Source: Caryophanales bacterium
GTDB taxonomy: Bacteria > Bacillota_I > Bacilli_A > RFN20 > CAG-826
Reading direction: 5' to 3'
NCBI GenBank assembly: GCA_028723545.1
Contig: JAQYER010000082.1
Coordinates: forward strand, 1-14,112
Length of the DNA: 14,112 bases
Shown here piece after piece: positions 13,837 through 14,112 of the stretch. Numbering within the stretch: position 1 is the stretch's first letter; every line of letters starts with the position of its first letter. Made by a program: the position numbers and the translations under genes. The notes beneath the pieces are model-generated. The model had not been told where the DNA came from and made no database searches. It was given only the letters and a program-made list of their open reading frames with translations.

Positions 13837-14112
13837 TTATTGACCAGCTCCACCTTGGCCTGGGCTAGGAGTTTGAGTTGTAGCATCTGCTGTGAAAGAA
13901 AGTTCAATTGAAATATTTTCAACAGACATTGCATAGTTTGAGGTACAGTGTTTATCTTGTCCTTCATACCATGTATAAACAGTGAGCTTTGACCAATTGT
14001 AATCTTTTGCTGAAGCAACAGCATTTTTTGTCGCAAGAATTTGACCCATAGCATATGCACTTTCATTGCTAAATAATTGTGTTGTTACTTCTTCAGAAAT
14101 AGTTTCAGCTGT
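13837..14112 (-). CDS. C-terminal part of a secreted SipW-type matrix-like protein
   Basis: The frame is open to the window edge; only the last 91 residues are visible, so the start and signal are outside. They contain VYTWYEGQDKHC followed by a beta-strand-like ENISIELSF, matching the C-terminal aromatic/aliphatic-x-E-G-x-D region of the three secreted proteins of the riboswitch operon, and nearest to that of the 266-aa one (both have E-G-x-D-x-x-C). The protein ends in a low-complexity tail, TTQTPSPGQGGAGQ, probably a flexible exposed end. Its own terminator follows, so it is a separate transcription unit. Likely a further structural component or a paralogue. An internal ATG at 14049 is not a real start because the frame extends upstream with similar composition. 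Confidence 0.75.
   Translation of the reverse strand, partial: TAETISEEVTTQLFSNESAYAMGQILATKNAVASAKDYNWSKLTVYTWYEGQDKHCTSNYAMSVENISIELSFTADATTQTPSPGQGGAGQ

Noticed and set aside
1..14112. CRISPR arrays, tRNA or rRNA genes, intact transposons
   Set aside because: No regularly spaced repeats, cloverleaf-type sequences, rRNA segments or complete transposase genes were seen on either strand.

Overview
The window is AT-rich (about one third G+C by eye) and almost every gene lies on the minus strand, so transcription runs from high to low coordinates. Strong AAGGAGG-type ribosome sites, TTGACA/TATTAT promoters, U-run hairpin terminators and SipW/TasA-type secretion point to a low-GC Bacillota, perhaps a gut-associated member of Bacilli/Erysipelotrichia. 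The code is standard: one gene ends in TGA overlapping the next start, and Trp is TGG. The taxon is an inference.

Layout in transcription order. 14112-13837: C-terminal end of a secreted protein with its own terminator. 13702-13271: a monocistronic 116-aa two-helix membrane protein with promoter and terminator. 13240-13050: a consensus sigma-A promoter, an aptamer I read as a cyclic di-GMP-I (GEMM-I) riboswitch, and a leader with mutually exclusive hairpins ending in a U-run. 13019-1008: a tightly packed nine-gene operon with small gaps or overlaps and no internal terminator seen. It encodes three secreted or membrane-anchored matrix-like proteins, a membrane-tethered McrB-type AAA+ ATPase, its cytosolic partner in the McrC position, a SipW/ER-type signal peptidase, a membrane EAL phosphodiesterase with intact catalytic residues, an MTA/SAH-nucleosidase-fold protein with an altered active site, and a 1015-aa membrane protein with degenerate GGDEF and EAL domains plus GAF- and PAS-like regions. 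It closes with a terminator at 998-969. 952-778: remnant of an IS200/IS605-type element. 713-1: a membrane-anchored NERD-domain protein running off the window edge.

How the parts may work together. The leader senses cyclic di-GMP, and the operon carries both secreted fibre- or matrix-like proteins with the dedicated peptidase that would process them and an enzyme that degrades cyclic di-GMP. That is a self-contained feedback circuit controlling a cell-surface structure. The AAA+ pair is the unusual part: its ATPase resembles restriction GTPases, but it is membrane-anchored and sits among secretion genes with no recognisable nuclease, so it may be an assembly or export motor. The four secreted proteins share a C-terminal aromatic/aliphatic-x-E-G-x-D signature, suggesting one fold family. 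Domain calls come from reading motifs by eye, without database searches.
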